Origin: Glossina fuscipes
Lineage: Eukaryota > Arthropoda > Insecta > Diptera > Glossinidae
Length of the DNA stretch: 64,000 nucleotides
Assembly (NCBI RefSeq): GCF_014805625.2
Contig: NW_023998493.1
Span: forward strand, 2,729,417-2,793,416
Reading direction: 5' to 3'
Below are positions 11,721 through 25,319 of this stretch, piece by piece. The position numbers were made by a program, and so were the translations under genes. Numbering within the stretch: position 1 is the stretch's first letter; each line of letters begins with the position of its first letter. The notes beneath the pieces were generated by a model. That model had not been told where the DNA came from, ran no database searches, and saw only the letters and a program-made list of their open reading frames with translations.

Positions 11721-13430
11721 ATACACACTGGAAGTTCCTTCACACTGCTTAGTTTTAAAAATGTGTTAAATGGGTTCACAGTGGAAAAAAGATAGATTAG
11801 CTATAAGTTTTCATTAATATTACTTCTGTGATCTTCTACTTTTCAAAACTATTTTAATTGTCGTATTGTCTTTTTTTTCAAAAAATTTGAAGTTAATTTA
11901 ATTTTTATTTATATGTGTATTGGAACGAAATTGAAGATATTATAAAATTTTACACTTTAAAATTTGGTTTTATTATGACACGGTATTCTTAGCTTTTATT
12001 TGTGTTGAAACTTGAATTATATTATTCTGCAACAAATCTTAGTTTATATAAATAAAAATAAAGTTTTCGTATAACATGGTTTCGATATAAGGCAGTACGA
12101 ACCGTGGGCCGCGCTGTGTAACTATTTCATTTATTTAAATAATGCTATGTATAGTACAATTTATGTAATTACATCTCAGCTTCAAATGCCATATTAAGAC
12201 TTATACGGAGACTTAAGGTATAAAAATACAATTAGAAGTATTTCGGTACGACGTTCCATCATCTCTATGGTTTGGTTTATTGCACTTTTTGCATAACACA
12301 ATGACGAAAGCAGCTGGCAGACGGCTTACACCCTAAATTTGCGAACAATAGTGTTATGTTTTCCGATTCGACTTAAGGACGTCTGCCTAGGTTGATTTTT
12401 TATCCAAGAATAAGAAAGTGAAGTCCAAAATCAAGCTCTTCTCCTTTCGAAAAATAAAAAGTCTACATTTTATTTTCGCTCCTTCTATTTAAGGTGGTGA
12501 GATGCTGCTCCTTAATTTTCTTCAATTTTTCTGACGTTTATTTCTCCGTTCTAATCTGTAAGGTCGTCAATTTTAGCAGCGTAACCAATTAATTTTAGCT
12601 TTGTGGGCTTGTTCGCTCTTTATAGGTGGCTAACGTGTGCAATTTGTTTGCCTGTTGCATTTAGTCGAATATATTTTCTATAATAGTCGTTGCGGTATGA
12701 GTAGTTTTGAATGGAAGCCTTTATGCAATAGAAACTACATTTTACATTTTTATTTATGTGTACCAAACAAACCAAAGAAAACCCAGAAATATAATACGTG
12801 CTTCAGAACGCCGTCAAGGAAATCGTCAAGGAAAGTAAGAATTACCGGGATACGTGGAAGCGAAATTTCTGTGAATAATAAGAACCGTTACTGTTAGCTG
12901 GATTTAGACTTTTACGTGACCATTTGGACACAAAAATCTATTCCACGAACTGAATTTAGTCAAGCTCGCCAGAACTGCAACGCAAAAATTATAAGAATAC
13001 TTCAGAAAGGATGGGCGAGAAATGTTTAGTGGCTTTGTTATTCGGCTAAAGCTAAAGTTGAAATAATTGACCATCGGATTGTCCAACTATTGTTCGCTAT
13101 AAGGACGTCGAAACGCGGAAGGCATTAATCCAAACGCAAACTTCCCGGCTTAACTAGTAATTTTAGTAGCTTAGTTGACCAAGCATTCCGTCATCACGAG
13201 TTTTCGCGTTTGAAGTATGTGGGCAGATCTTCAAAGTGCTCTCTGTCGAACTGACGACATAAACAGGAGAGCAACGAATCTACACAAGTCATTTCCTAAT
13301 TGGCATGACAAGGTCGTATCCCACTAGGACGCATCCCGCCAGCATCAGGTGTGCAACACGTTGTTCTAAGTTTAATTGGTACTGATGATGAAGAAGATAC
13401 TTAAGCCCGTTTCCTTTTGTTCTTGCTTAA
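11721..13430. other. AT-rich spacer
   Basis: No recognisable gene. The part from about 13300 to 13430 is less AT-rich and has coding-like composition, but it stays open only in short pieces. Confidence 0.35.
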
Positions 13431-13703
13431 GAATACGCACGCTATTGCGCAGCAGAGGCAAATATAAAGCTTGGTACATGTGACGGAAAAAACGCTGCAC
13501 ATCACCTTACAGCTGATTATGCAAACAAAAAGGCACCAGCTGATGCCGTAGTTGCAGGTATTCTCTCACAACCAGCGAAGATCTCATCAATGGGCAGGCT
13601 TCTTGAATACTCGGAGACACTTGAGGAAAGGATAAATTGTGAAAGAGACATCGTTACGAAGCGTTATCACAATGCTGGTAATTACGCAATCTATAGGAAA
13701 TAA
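13431..13703 (+). other. Orphan open segment with acceptor-like start
   Basis: A 90-codon open segment lies directly after an in-frame TAA and ends at TAA near 13701. It encodes EYARYCAAEANIKLGTCDG at the start and ends KRYHNAGNYAIYRK. It is preceded by a pyrimidine-rich run ending in TTAAG, so it could be a 3' exon or a piece of an old mobile element. It is richer in G+C than its surroundings. There is one internal ATG about halfway. I do not recognise the protein; chance openness is possible. Confidence 0.3.
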
Positions 13704-16700
13704 ACGTGTGATGTTTGTGCTGATTTCTACATGTATTAAAACGTCAAGCTTTGTTTTACTTCACGAAGATCTTGCTATTGCACTTTGATCAATTTATATT
13801 TACGTTATCTATAATCGAAACATCAGAAGGAGCGTACCTTCAGTTATTATATATAAGACTGTCTACGTATTTTATATTCAGACATCTCCCATGCCGTAGA
13901 AGAATATTTCATAATAGTAATATGAAGTACAACGGACAACGATGGAGACGGTGTTTTGAGATTAAAAGTAACATCTTTTTTAATCTTCAATGTATAAGTT
14001 TGGGAAACAACAAAACTTGACGAAACACGATAAAACGCCGAAAAACCATATTTTTCTTATTTTTTTTTTTGAGGAGTGGATATCCTCTAGATCCTTGGTT
14101 GATGATTTATCGAAGTTTCGCGAATTCACTGAAAGAAAAAATACAACGAAATTCATTGCAAGATAAGGAACGTTGTAGAAATAAGCATTGGTTTATATGT
14201 GAGTTTAGTATTACAATATTTAGTATTTTGGAAATCTAAACACAGTCTTTAAACATTTCCCTGAGTCACTGGGCTATTCTACAGGAGGAGCGACAATAGC
14301 GGCGGCAGAAGTGCCTTTTATCTCCTTGATAATTTGAAAAATTATTTTGGCTTAAATCCATTTTAAGAATAAACTTAACACTTAAACACTTTGAATTCAT
14401 GCAAATTTATTTAAATAAAAAATTAAAGATAAAAAGCTTTAATTCAATTCAATGAGATCTCAGAAGCTCCACTTTGTTGCGCATTAATCACAAAAACTTT
14501 TGGAATTGATCGCTATTCTCCTTTTCTTTCTTTTCGTTCTCATCCTTTTTTTCTTTTTATGCTTCACTTTATTTCCCCTTATTCGAAATATTTGTCGTTT
14601 ACACACTTTAATTTGAACGAACCACATGTCTTTCCAGGACTGGCTACGCTTTCCCGCGGTTCGCTGTCAGCAGGTACCAGTCCTTCAACCAATTCCACCG
14701 TCAATTCAATGTCCAAACTTGTTTCATTGCTATAAGAAAGAAGTCATTTATATAGCCTGATCAGGCACTAATCATATTATACTTATTTATTCGATGCTAT
14801 GAAAAGAGAGCATAGCGTCGTAGTTCCAGAAGACGCGTGAAACCGCTCTGCCATTATAGTCCTTAACAAAGCTATTGTAAATAATTTAATTAAATTTCTT
14901 CTTCCTCTTGTTCTTTTTTTACAATAAAATTTTTTAATAGATTCAAATAACCACTGCAAAGACAAGAAAGAAAGAAATTCTGAAGAAGAAATTTGGAAAG
15001 AAGAAAATTAACCATATGATTACGTTTTGTTTTCACGAAAATAAATCACAGTTTTCTTGCCAAAGCCACGCAGGCAGAAATTTTAAAAATTGCGAAAAAT
15101 CCAGGTTCACGCACAACGCAACTCAATGTAAACCGCATTCATTTTGTTCAACACTTAATGTTGTCATTTACATTGTTATTAAAAAAAAGAAGTAAATGAA
15201 CTAAAGTTGATTGCCATCTATTTCTCTTTCTATCCAGCAAAAAAAATTTTTTTTTTGTTCTGTTAATTTTTCACTTTATTATCTTTGCATTTCATTAATT
15301 TTTATGTCAATAAACCTTAGCAAGCAAACTATGTGTTTATCTGATTTCGTCACGCAAAACAAATAACGCAACCATTTTTGTTAAGCGCACTAAGTAATCG
15401 TTTCTTAGTGGAACTATGGAAATTTTTCACGTAAATAAACAAAAATTTAAATATCTAATCTAAAGCAGTAATCTTTGTTTTAGAAATATCAATAGAAGTT
15501 GGAAAGTTCCTTAAAACATAAAATGGGTAAACTTTCAATCAATTGGTTTTCAGAAATGTTTACAAGCGGTCCTGGAAAAATAGTTTTCTGTATGCACGAG
15601 GTAATCGAATTTGGGACGTGTGACTTAAGATTACAAACATTTAGTTATTGTCGCGTATTTAATTTCTTAATTTCCAGGCTTATTGTGTTCCAAGTATTAG
15701 AAAAGAATTCACTCAAACGAATATTTCATTCAATAGAAAAGGATTCTTTGTTAGCAAAAAAAAAAAAACGCGATGCTTGTCGAAACCGAATGCGTACTCG
15801 ACCCAAGCATGATTTTGACAGCGTCGTTCTGTGAATTTATCAATGGGATTCGACTACTGTCGAATCGAATAAAATCTTTTATTCCAGACAAACACAGCGC
15901 TGTATTTCTGGTATCGTTGGCGTATGAATAACAATATAAATGCAAATAAATGGAAAGTAAAGAAGAGTAAATAATCACATACGCAAAATAACAGTTCAAA
16001 TATATTATTTTTAAATTACGGATGTTTCTAATTATAGCTTAATAACTCTTCAAATAATATTTCTCAAAAATGTATTAGTTCATTTCTTTTTTGTTGATAC
16101 TGTTTCATTTTACACGGAAAAGTATCGAAATTAATTATTTTCTCTTCCAAATACTTTGGAATTTCTATCGGTAACAGGATTACGTACTCTTTTTGTTTAT
16201 TAATGGTATTGCATATGTCCATTTCATCATAACATTTTGCTTTATTTCCCTTAAAATATTCAATACATTGTCAACAGCTGTAACTCCGCTATCTGACGTC
16301 TCGGGTCCAAATCGACAACCGTATATCAATCCCAAATTTGGCAACAATGAAAAAACGTTGTGCTGTTCAGTTTTCTAAATGATTCTGGGATCATACAATT
16401 CACCTTCTCGCCTCAATTTATTCTTGAAAGTCGCTGAGATCTATTTTTAAGAATGTTTAAGAAATATAGTACGAAATAAACCATTTAGCCCTTTTTTTAA
16501 TGAAAGCGAAAATTTCACATGGATGTCTGGGATATTTAAATACGAAAAACATTCAATTTGGCTCATTGACGTGGCTGCACTCAACTCGAAACTTGATTAT
16601 TTCCCTTATGATGTGCAAAGCAGGCAACGTTTCGTTAGCCAAGAATTGTGGAGGCAGAGCTGCCTATAAACTGAATTGAATATGAGAGAGCAGTCACATC

Positions 16701-19700
16701 CGAAGTAAGTCGGTTGACATATTTCAAGTGTGATCAATTAACCGATTGGCAATGGCAATTTGATTGAACAGAGGTATAGTGGAGAAGTGGATTACACACC
16801 CTCTTCCTTCTGCATCGTACCGTTGTTTGAATAACACCACCGAAAGGTGGCAGTCTTCCGTAACTATCCGTAAATCGGGATTAGTTCCTTTAGTTGACCG
16901 GATGAAGCGACAATGATAGGCAATAGGCCGATATAAATAACGATTGATATTTTAACCTCAATAAGATCTGTTTGCATATTTTGTGCAGCGAGAATATATG
17001 TTCAGTTGTTGTTTCGTAGAATCTTGAGAGAAGTCATTACAAAAAGAGCAACCATTAGATTTCCCTCGGATACATGTATTATGGCGGTTAGCCGTTGGGT
17101 TAGATGAAGTAAATGCTCTCCGCAGAAGAAAAGTCTCTTGTATAACATTTGCACTATAAAGAAACAAAGTTTAAATATAATCTTTAATCAGGCAGTAGGA
17201 TTCGTTATTCATGCGACGAAACATAAACATCGAAGGTTCGAATAGCTGGAACATCCACTGAGTCATACTTTCGCAACCCAAAGAATATTTTTCCCAAAAA
17301 AAAATTTAAATCTTCACAAACTGACTAATGACGCTGCCTTATTGTGGTGTGATCTGAATCCTTTGACTTCGCCGTACATGCGCCTCAGCTACTTCGCCTT
17401 TAAGCACACCGGGAGTTGTCGTACTTCGTAAAAAAATCGAAGGATCTGAAGGTTGTACTCTATTCATATATCGACCGCCGCAGGAGGTTACTGACGAACA
17501 CTTGGCCATTTGGAAATGTTATTTCCGCTTAAATCTTTATCGATAAATAGGCGAACTTATCCAAACGTTTTGGATGGGATCATTTGGCAATCCCGAACGG
17601 CGCAGATGGCTACCTAGACAATAAATGGGTTACGAATGGGCGTCAAACAGTTAAAAATTTAATGACATGAAACACGCCTCATGACCATATTAAACCAAAA
17701 AATGAGAGAAGACAAAGAAAAGAACAACAACAAAAAGTATAAGAGACAAAAGACACTAGTGTTAACATCACACAACATAATAAAATAAAAAGAAAAATGC
17801 CTTGAAACGTTGACCAAAGGTCTCCAGAAAAGCTTTGACATAAGAGTTATTCGCAATTTTGGCTTCAGGTAAATGAATGAATCAACAAATGAAGGAAGTT
17901 GTCAGTCTCTCAGCAAATGGTGGTAGGCAGCAATTACCAGATAAATTATTCTGTACCATTGAATGTCATCCGAAATGATGCTTAGTTTCTTTTGGTTTTT
18001 CCCTTGATTTTCTTTATTTTTAGAAACTTTTTTTGTTAGTTACAAAGATAACAAAAGCAAAGTTTTGGTCAAACTCCTATGAAGTTCCTATGAAGTGAAT
18101 TAAACTTTTGCTTTTTTACACATAATCACATAACTTTTTGTATCTAGGATCGCAGAACTACGTGCAATCTATTTCTTTAGTTTTTGCTTACACATCTTAT
18201 ACTTTTTTTACACGAAGGATACGTTCTCAGAAAATTGGCGTAAAAAAAATCGTGTAATAAATAAATAAAGTAGTTTGGTTCCAGACTTAGAAAGGCTACT
18301 GGAAAGTACAATAAACAATATTAAAAAAGCCTTTTTAGGGTTCACTTAAAAACTTATTTTGCACTTACACCTTCTATTTCATTAAATTACAGATTATGTG
18401 TACATTATTAAAAAAGTAAATTATACTTTGAAAAAAGAAAACTGAACGATATAAAAAATACATTATGTCTTGCGCCTATGCATAATTTGCGGAGTCCTAT
18501 CCATATACGCACATAATCGACGAAACTGAATTCTGAAAAATATAACGGGTTGCTATTTATGCGGAGCGAGAAAGAAAAAATTCATCAGAAAAATTCGTTA
18601 ACAAAATTCATCAAAAATGCTTAGAATATTGAAAACCGCTCTAAAACAGAACGATTTTTGTGAAAAGAGAATCTGTTTTCATTTTAACTCATTTATAAAT
18701 CGAGTTTCGTTGAAAAATATGCTTTTAAAAGGGGGATTAAGTGTATTAATATGCTAAGTTTATTTTAAGCGTACTTTGGCTTTATTGCGCTAATTTTTTC
18801 TTATTCCTGCCATCTTACTTACCTACATTTACAATTTTTTTTTTTTTTTTATTTGTCCAATAATTTTTGCATGTCATCATTATTTAGCGAATGTTTGAAT
18901 GCCAAACGTTGTACACTTACATGTGAACAACCGTATACAGTTTTACTCCTAATGCATTTGTATACTTGGTTTTGCTTACGCCTTGTCATTTCTACCCAGT
19001 TGGTGCGATTATATACGCTACTTAAAGTAACCATTACATGTGTTCTCTACAAACAATTCCTTTCTCTGGCGTATTCCATGTTTAAAAGATCGCATTAGGA
19101 ATATTCCTTTTTAAATGAAACAATATTTATATTGCTCATACGCAGATATGTTCGTCTACCGACATGGAAATTAACCATTATTATGGAAGTGGGATTGTTA
19201 GTTACCAAATATAAAAATTTATAAAGTATGTATATCTTACATGTTAAAATTTTAAATTCCCAAAGCTTTTATCTGTAGTCACCTATAAATTGCAAGAAAA
19301 AATTTATGTTGGTCTTGGTTCGCTAATATAAAAACCTATATAAATAAATATCTAAAAACTTTTTGTCTTCACTTTCATAACCAAAGTCTGACTTTATTTG
19401 AAAATAATCGCTGCGTTTCAATCCCTTTACTGCAAAGCTGCGCATTATAATATTTCCTTTTTATTTCAAGCAAATAAATGACACTGTCCTTGTCGAAAAT
19501 GTTTACCCTAGAGGAACAAAATCCTGTGAGGACTAAAATCGCTCCTTTTTTGGTCCCACGCGTAAGTTTGAACTTAGTTATTTTTATGCATTTTAGGAAA
19601 GCCATGGATGGTTCAGAATTCAAGACGATCGGAAATGCTGACTCATGCTCCGGCAGAATCATTAACAAAGCATAAGAAAATTTTCGTTCTCTTTGCATGT

Positions 19701-20787
19701 TGAGTTGTCGAAATGCACAGATGGCTTGGTCCTTTTGTTGTTAAAACTGTCGATGGGTAAACATCGCTCAGTTGGTAAGATAACAAAAAACGTTTTTGCT
19801 CAGTTGGTAATCCTCGAAAGAAGAATATATTCGATAGCTTAAGTAAGCAATTGTAGACGTAATGTTAGCGATTGTAAGAGAAGATAAATAATTGAATAAA
19901 GTGCTTGCACCTATCAAATACAGAAGAGATTAATAAGTTTGTGCTCATGAGAGTAGGGCGAAATTTCAAATTAATATAATGAGGCAAATAACGACGGTAA
20001 CAAATTTTCTTGCGAGACGAACTTCCTTCAATAATTTACCTATAATTTCTAAAACACTTTAATACTTCTCTAGTAGGTTAATAAAAACTTGCAATGGTAA
20101 TTTTGCTCTACGAGAAATGAACGGAGGTGTTTCTACAAGCTTCGATCCCAGCCGAATGCAACTTTCTGCAAATGGCCTATAAATTAAAGCATAGTACGTC
20201 TTTAACTGGACAAAATTACACTTATTAAGGCAATAGTTAATGTTTCTTTTTCCAGTATAAAACCAAAAGCATTTTATTACATCTAAATAAACATTAATAA
20301 AGTCTTATTGGGCGTATAGGTAAAGCAGAATGTCGGAAGACAAATATATCCCGGAAGGCAGAACCGTAGAGTTCACTTATGTCTTTGAAGATATACTGCA
20401 TTTTACCGATGGAAGTTGAAAACTAATTTTTATCACAATTTTTCTCTGAAAGCCAAGTGCTAAGAATACATCATTAATCTAAAAGAATCAAGCCTTTTCC
20501 TTGGCGACTTTATATATAGAGGAATAGATTGCTTGGGAAACATAGTTCTCTAACTCATCTTATAACCGAATATTGTTGAACAAAGTCCATGTCACCGAAG
20601 AGCTTTCTGCACTGAGGTGGGTTATGTGCGTATGCGTGTGGATATTAATCTGGCTGAGCTGTAACATAACAGCAACAAGATGGTAAAAAAATAACACGAA
20701 AAGTGAGACATGATTACCTGTTATCGAACGACCTGAAGTCGAACATATATGTTGGGAAATCATTTTATCATCAAGGGGTCAGAGTTA
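13704..20787. other. Long AT-rich spacer
   Basis: Seven kilobases with no gene I can support. Notable small items: homopolymer A/T tracts (15241-15259, 18837-18850), two tRNA D-arm-like motifs at 19766 and 19798, and a short repeat-like string near 20145-20170 (GATCCCAGCCGAATGCAACT) resembling the end of the dispersed repeat. Confidence 0.35.
19766..19810 (+). repeat. Duplicated tRNA A-box-like motif
   Basis: GCTCAGTTGGTAA occurs twice, at 19766-19778 and 19798-19810, 32 bp apart. The motif equals the D-arm/A-box of many tRNAs (GCTCAGTTGGTA). A weak B-box-like string (ATATTCGATAGC) follows the second copy at about 38 bp. No cloverleaf could be drawn, so this may be a decayed tRNA-derived element or coincidence. 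Confidence 0.35.
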
Positions 20788-20791
20788 GTAT

Positions 20792-21247
20792 TGTGAGAAC
20801 CCAAAGTCGTCCTTTGTTTTGGCCTCACGGGTTCTCCGTATCTGGCTGGGGAAAGAGGAAGTGCTGAAGACTAAACTAGCATAAGAGTAGGATAGGCGTA
20901 GCATAAGAATAGGATAGGCATAGCATAAGAATAGGATAAACATAGAATAAGAATAGTTTAAGATAGAATAGGAATAAATTAAGAAGAATAGAATAGGCTA
21001 GATTAAGGGTAGACTAAGGATAGGTTAAGAGTAGGATCTAAAAATAAGTCAAGTTAGTCGAGTTTGCGTCTTCGACGTGAAGAGTCGAGTTTTGGTCGTA
21101 GACTTGAAGAGACGCGTTTGGAAGTAAAGTGTAACGAAGTGTAATTTAGAGAATAAAGGTCCCTGCAACCAATAAATTTTCTTGTATTTCCTTCCCTGGG
21201 CCTCTGAGCTGCCCCAGTCATAAAAAACGGACAAAAACGACCTCACA
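20792..21247 (+). mobile_element. Solo LTR of an LTR retrotransposon
   Basis: The 456-bp unit begins TGTGAG and ends CTCACA, an inverted terminal pair with the TG...CA ends expected of LTRs. A polyadenylation signal AATAAA lies near 21155. Flanking 4-bp sequences GTAT (20788-20791) and GTAC (21248-21251) would be a target duplication with one change. No primer-binding site or gag/pol coding is found on either side, so this is a recombination-derived single LTR. Orientation follows the polyadenylation signal. A 4-bp duplication would suit a Gypsy-type element, but the family is not determined. Confidence 0.6.
20878..21040 (+). repeat. 22-bp minisatellite inside the LTR
   Basis: Three near-identical 22-bp units start at 20878, 20900 and 20922 (shared core AGTAGGATAGGC or AGAATAGGATAGGC). 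A decaying series of AGAATAG/TAAG motifs continues to about 21040. It occupies roughly a third of the LTR, upstream of the polyadenylation signal. Confidence 0.75.
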
Positions 21248-21559
21248 GTACACACGCTTTCCGCACCACATAAATCAGCAATAACACTGTCAAGACAGAT
21301 CTTCCAACTTTAGAAAATAGAATATAGAAATCACCCCGAAACTCCTTAATTCTACTTAATTCAATACCTGAAGATGCCAAAAAAATCATGAGATATCAAT
21401 CCTCAATTAACCTCTATATAAATATTGCAAAAGAAATACCTAACCCCCAAACGTCTTCGGAAAATGTAAGACTAAATCACTAGAAATTTTAAACGTTTAC
21501 TGTTGTAATATTTCAACCCCAACATACAAGAAACCTTTCGGAAAACGATGTTAGGCATC

Positions 21560-22380
21560 CTGTTTTTACAGACGTTTCTACGAGGGACGACTTGTCCCCT
21601 CCTTACACAATAGTGGATGCCACAAGGCAAGTGCGAATTAATTACATCCTATATGAAAGTGCGTCAAAATTTGCAGTCGAAACTAGAGCTATCGATTATC
21701 ATCGCAGATAAACCTCCAAAATTTCAACAGAACCACCACTGAAAAAGTGGCGAGTACTATTGCCACATATGAAGGTCAAATGAACATTTTTTGGATACAA
21801 AGTCATATTAATTTCTTGAAAAAAGAGACGGCGGACCTAGTGGCCAAATCCGCAAGCTTTCGCAAAGTTATTCGCACCTTCAGCTATAAAGGACAAAATG
21901 CAAAAGTTTGACCTTCGAAAACATGCTAGCAAAAAAGTTAAAGAGGAAAATCGTCATAATTATCATCCACATTACTCAAATGGCAATTCTAACCACGTTC
22001 TAACTCTATATTCAATCAATGTTGGAAAAACAATGTAAGTAAGATCAACATATTTTTTTAAGAATTCAACTTGGGCATATCATAGCAACACGTTAACGAA
22101 TGCTTGAGCAACTTACCTCCCCAACCTGCGATTTTAGACAAACTCTTACGGTCATGTATATACTTTCTGGATGCCAGACGCCTTCTACTATTCGAAGATT
22201 AGTTTTCGGAGCATCTAAACCAATAGACGTCTTGAAAATATCGTGAGAACTTAATATCAATAAAATATTTGAATTTACTAGCTTGAAAAAGAAAGAGCTG
22301 ATAGTCTTAGTTGGAAGTTCCCATCCTACTTTCAATCCTAGATTTTATTCTTTGGGTCTAAATAAATTATAATAGCAATC
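21560..22380 (+). pseudogene. Degenerate I-clade LINE RNase H and C-terminal region
   Basis: Read in shifting plus-strand frames, the segment shows ASKFAVETRAI (glutamate region), then NIFWIQSHINFLKKETADLV at about 21783-21845, then CDFRQTLTVMYILSGC at about 22130-22178. This is the order found at the end of the LINE ORF2 at 312-1307, whose C-terminus is CSCGQTLTIKHILCDC. Many stops and frameshifts are present. The aspartate expected after ETA is kept (ETADLVA). The copy ends near the TAAATAAATT at about 22366. Confidence 0.65.
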
Positions 22381-25319
22381 ACTTAGTTACGGAATTTTAT
22401 GAACATTCCCACTCTCTCGTCACTCATCTGGTGTCATCCTGAAAGCATAAAATAGAGAAAGTAGTTTGTAATTTAACACAAACTCTGCCAACGACTGAAT
22501 GGCTTTTTTGTTTGCATGTTTTTAAACCACCACGCTAGGGTAAAGTCAAATGGAAACTAGCCCCAGTTCGCAAATTATTGTCTCATGTAAATATCGTTCA
22601 AACGTTGTCTGTTAAAATTCGAATTCTGTGAATTGGGAGTAACACCTTCTTTGCTCATATTCAATAGATTATTGAGTATCCAATTTTCAGAGAAGGTCTT
22701 TTTAGAGAAATTTAAACGAAAAACGCATGGTTATCTCTCCGCTAAGAGTAAATGTACGTTTTCCAGAGGAAACTTTATACGTTCACAGAACATAAAGAGC
22801 TATGCAAAATATTAATTAGCTTAAGGTGACAAAAGCAGCTGATGTAATGTATTTTTTTTATATTTTATACGAACTCATAATAATAAGAATTCCTTCTGAG
22901 GTCTGTCCATGTAATTTTTCTTCAACTTACATGTCGCAGTTTTTGAGATGTTGTGGTGAATTTTGTACCTTATGCGCTCTTAACGAGGGACGAACACGAT
23001 TGTTCGGATGGGTGCACTTTTTCGACAACTCGCCATATTATGTCGTTACATAGAGAAAAATTGGAATTTTCATAATTTTTCGACAAAATTTGCTCAGCAA
23101 TAACAATTTGACATTCTAAATTGGTATTAAAAATTTAGTTGGCCTGAGGTTTCTTCAATCTTATTAACGAGGTTTATATTTTGGATATCCCTGCATATAA
23201 GGATTCTCAGGAAATGTAGATGTTTATACGAACAAAAGAGCTATTTAATGATAGTTTTTTGACATAAAAATCAAGTGAACCAAATTCGAACCACGTGAGT
23301 GTATTTCTTGGATCCCACTGCATGTAAGATCTCTCATGAACAGTAAGCCCTTCTGAAAAAGTATTAATTTTTATTATTTTATGATGAAAATTGGTCCGTA
23401 GTAGCCGTTTAACAAAAAAAAAATTCATGGAATTTGAATGCCATAGATTAATATTTTGACCCTAACGTATACAGTCGTTATCGCGAAAAGCAATCACTTA
23501 TATATACCTTTTTTAAGACGGAAACTGAAAAATAGTAAAACTTTCGAGAAATAGATTATGTTTGCTAAATTTCGATCACGTCAAGGGCCGTTTTGGACAT
23601 CTTCCAATATGCGGACTTTGATGAAAAGTACCGTTTGCTTAAGAATAATGTGCAATGTTTGGGGTATTATTACCAAAATGGGTGAATCACTGTACTAGGC
23701 GAAGTGTAGTATATCTAATGGTTGGCATTACCCCACTATAATGTCATTACTTGGTTTTACTGTTTTTTAAGTATCTAAATGTACATTGAATGGCAAATAT
23801 GTCAGTTCTTTTTTGCAAATTTTCATTGCTAGTTTTTATTGTTCTTGCTTTTTCGTACTATTTTTTTTTTAATGTTCCAATCTGTTCAATTATTGGAAGT
23901 ACTACTCCAAAAAAAATTTTTTTTGCCAAAACGGAAATTATAGAAAACATATACACAAACCCTAAACAAAACTAAATAATATAAAAAGGCTAAACATGAA
24001 GAAGAAGTGGTTAAAACCTGGGTATATAATTTCGAATACATCGCATTAAGAAGGCTTCTAAGACACACCATAACTTCAGTTGCTGTGATGTCTGCTGGAT
24101 ATATATCTTAAGCGGTAAGGCCACTCTTCGATCAACAACACTTTTTTGCGTAAAAGATGCTTCTTCTTGTAGAATACGTACAAAAAAAATTTAATTTCCG
24201 CAACAAACTCCTTACTCCTTCCGGAAAAGACCAGGTGCTTACTACGAGCAATTCCTAAGAAAGTTACGGACTAAAGTTTTCACAGTTGATTTCTACATTC
24301 TTTACATTACCGGATGTCTTTGGAAAGTGCTTATGTTCATTTACGACGTTTGCAAAGAAAAATACGTGCAGGTTTATCAAGAAAATCTTGATTTGAAGCT
24401 GAGAGATATTCGAAAGTTTTCAAAACTTCTGCCATGAAAGCGCAAGTTTAGGATAAAGCTTTTTCTACCGACTTTTCTGCTGGGTTGTAAATGTCACAAA
24501 TTGTAAAACGTGGCAAGATATTGCAAAAAATCGTCAAGGGAAGATGACGAAATGAAGCAATTGAACTTGCAAACACACTTTTATGGTCCTAGACATGCCT
24601 TGACACAGAATTCTCGAAACCAGCTCGCAGCGTAACTCACATAATTTTAATTTTTTTGACATGAGTTTTCTAACTTTTTTAGAGCGATATTGCCTAGTGA
24701 AACACGTTGGATATTTTCGATAATTTAGTTGAAACACTTTTCATTAATCGAAAAGTGAAGTCTTTCATACAAAGGTTCGCTACAATAATCGCCAAAATTC
24801 GCCACAATAAGGATACAATAGTCAATATATCTGAAAAATCTTTTTATTAGATATAGGAATGTAAATTAAATAATTTCTCTTTTCAATTCACTTTGGATCA
24901 CCTATACTGCGCGCTGTAGATGCCCTTGTATTGAACAAGTGTCCGGAGAACACTTGCGATGTTGCTATATTTTAATATTTTTTCAGAACAATCTTTTTGT
25001 CTTAATTAAAAAGCATATGTCTAATAATCTCGCTAAATACTATCAGTTAATTGCTTTTTCTTTCATAAGAAAGAAAAGACTTTTACAGTAGCGGGGTGAC
25101 TAGTAAACACATTAAATATCTTTATAAATGTATTTAAGCATTTTAGCAATACATATAGCAATGTTTTCTCTTTTCGACTTTTATTTACTTCTTGCTTGAG
25201 TTCACTTCATTCCGCCTCGATGAGTAACAAGCTTTATGTCAAACTTCCTAATTACGCCCTTAAGAAAATGGACGCCAGACAGATTTTCTTGTAAAATATT
25301 AATGGCCTTTTTGTGCCTT
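22381..25319. other. AT-rich spacer with a short tandem-like repeat
   Basis: At 23178-23415 two segments about 130 bp apart share TTGGAT..C.CTGCAT.TAAG and neighbouring motifs, suggesting a diverged local duplication. Otherwise only chance ORFs and A/T runs were seen. Confidence 0.35.

Noticed and set aside
15499..15834. 111-codon plus-strand ORF
   Set aside because: AT-driven open frame with no domain, lysine run from a poly-A tract, and no similarity to other copies or families; regarded as chance.
17225..17260. GGTTCGAATAGC as a tRNA B box
   Set aside because: No A box or cloverleaf could be placed upstream at a suitable distance.
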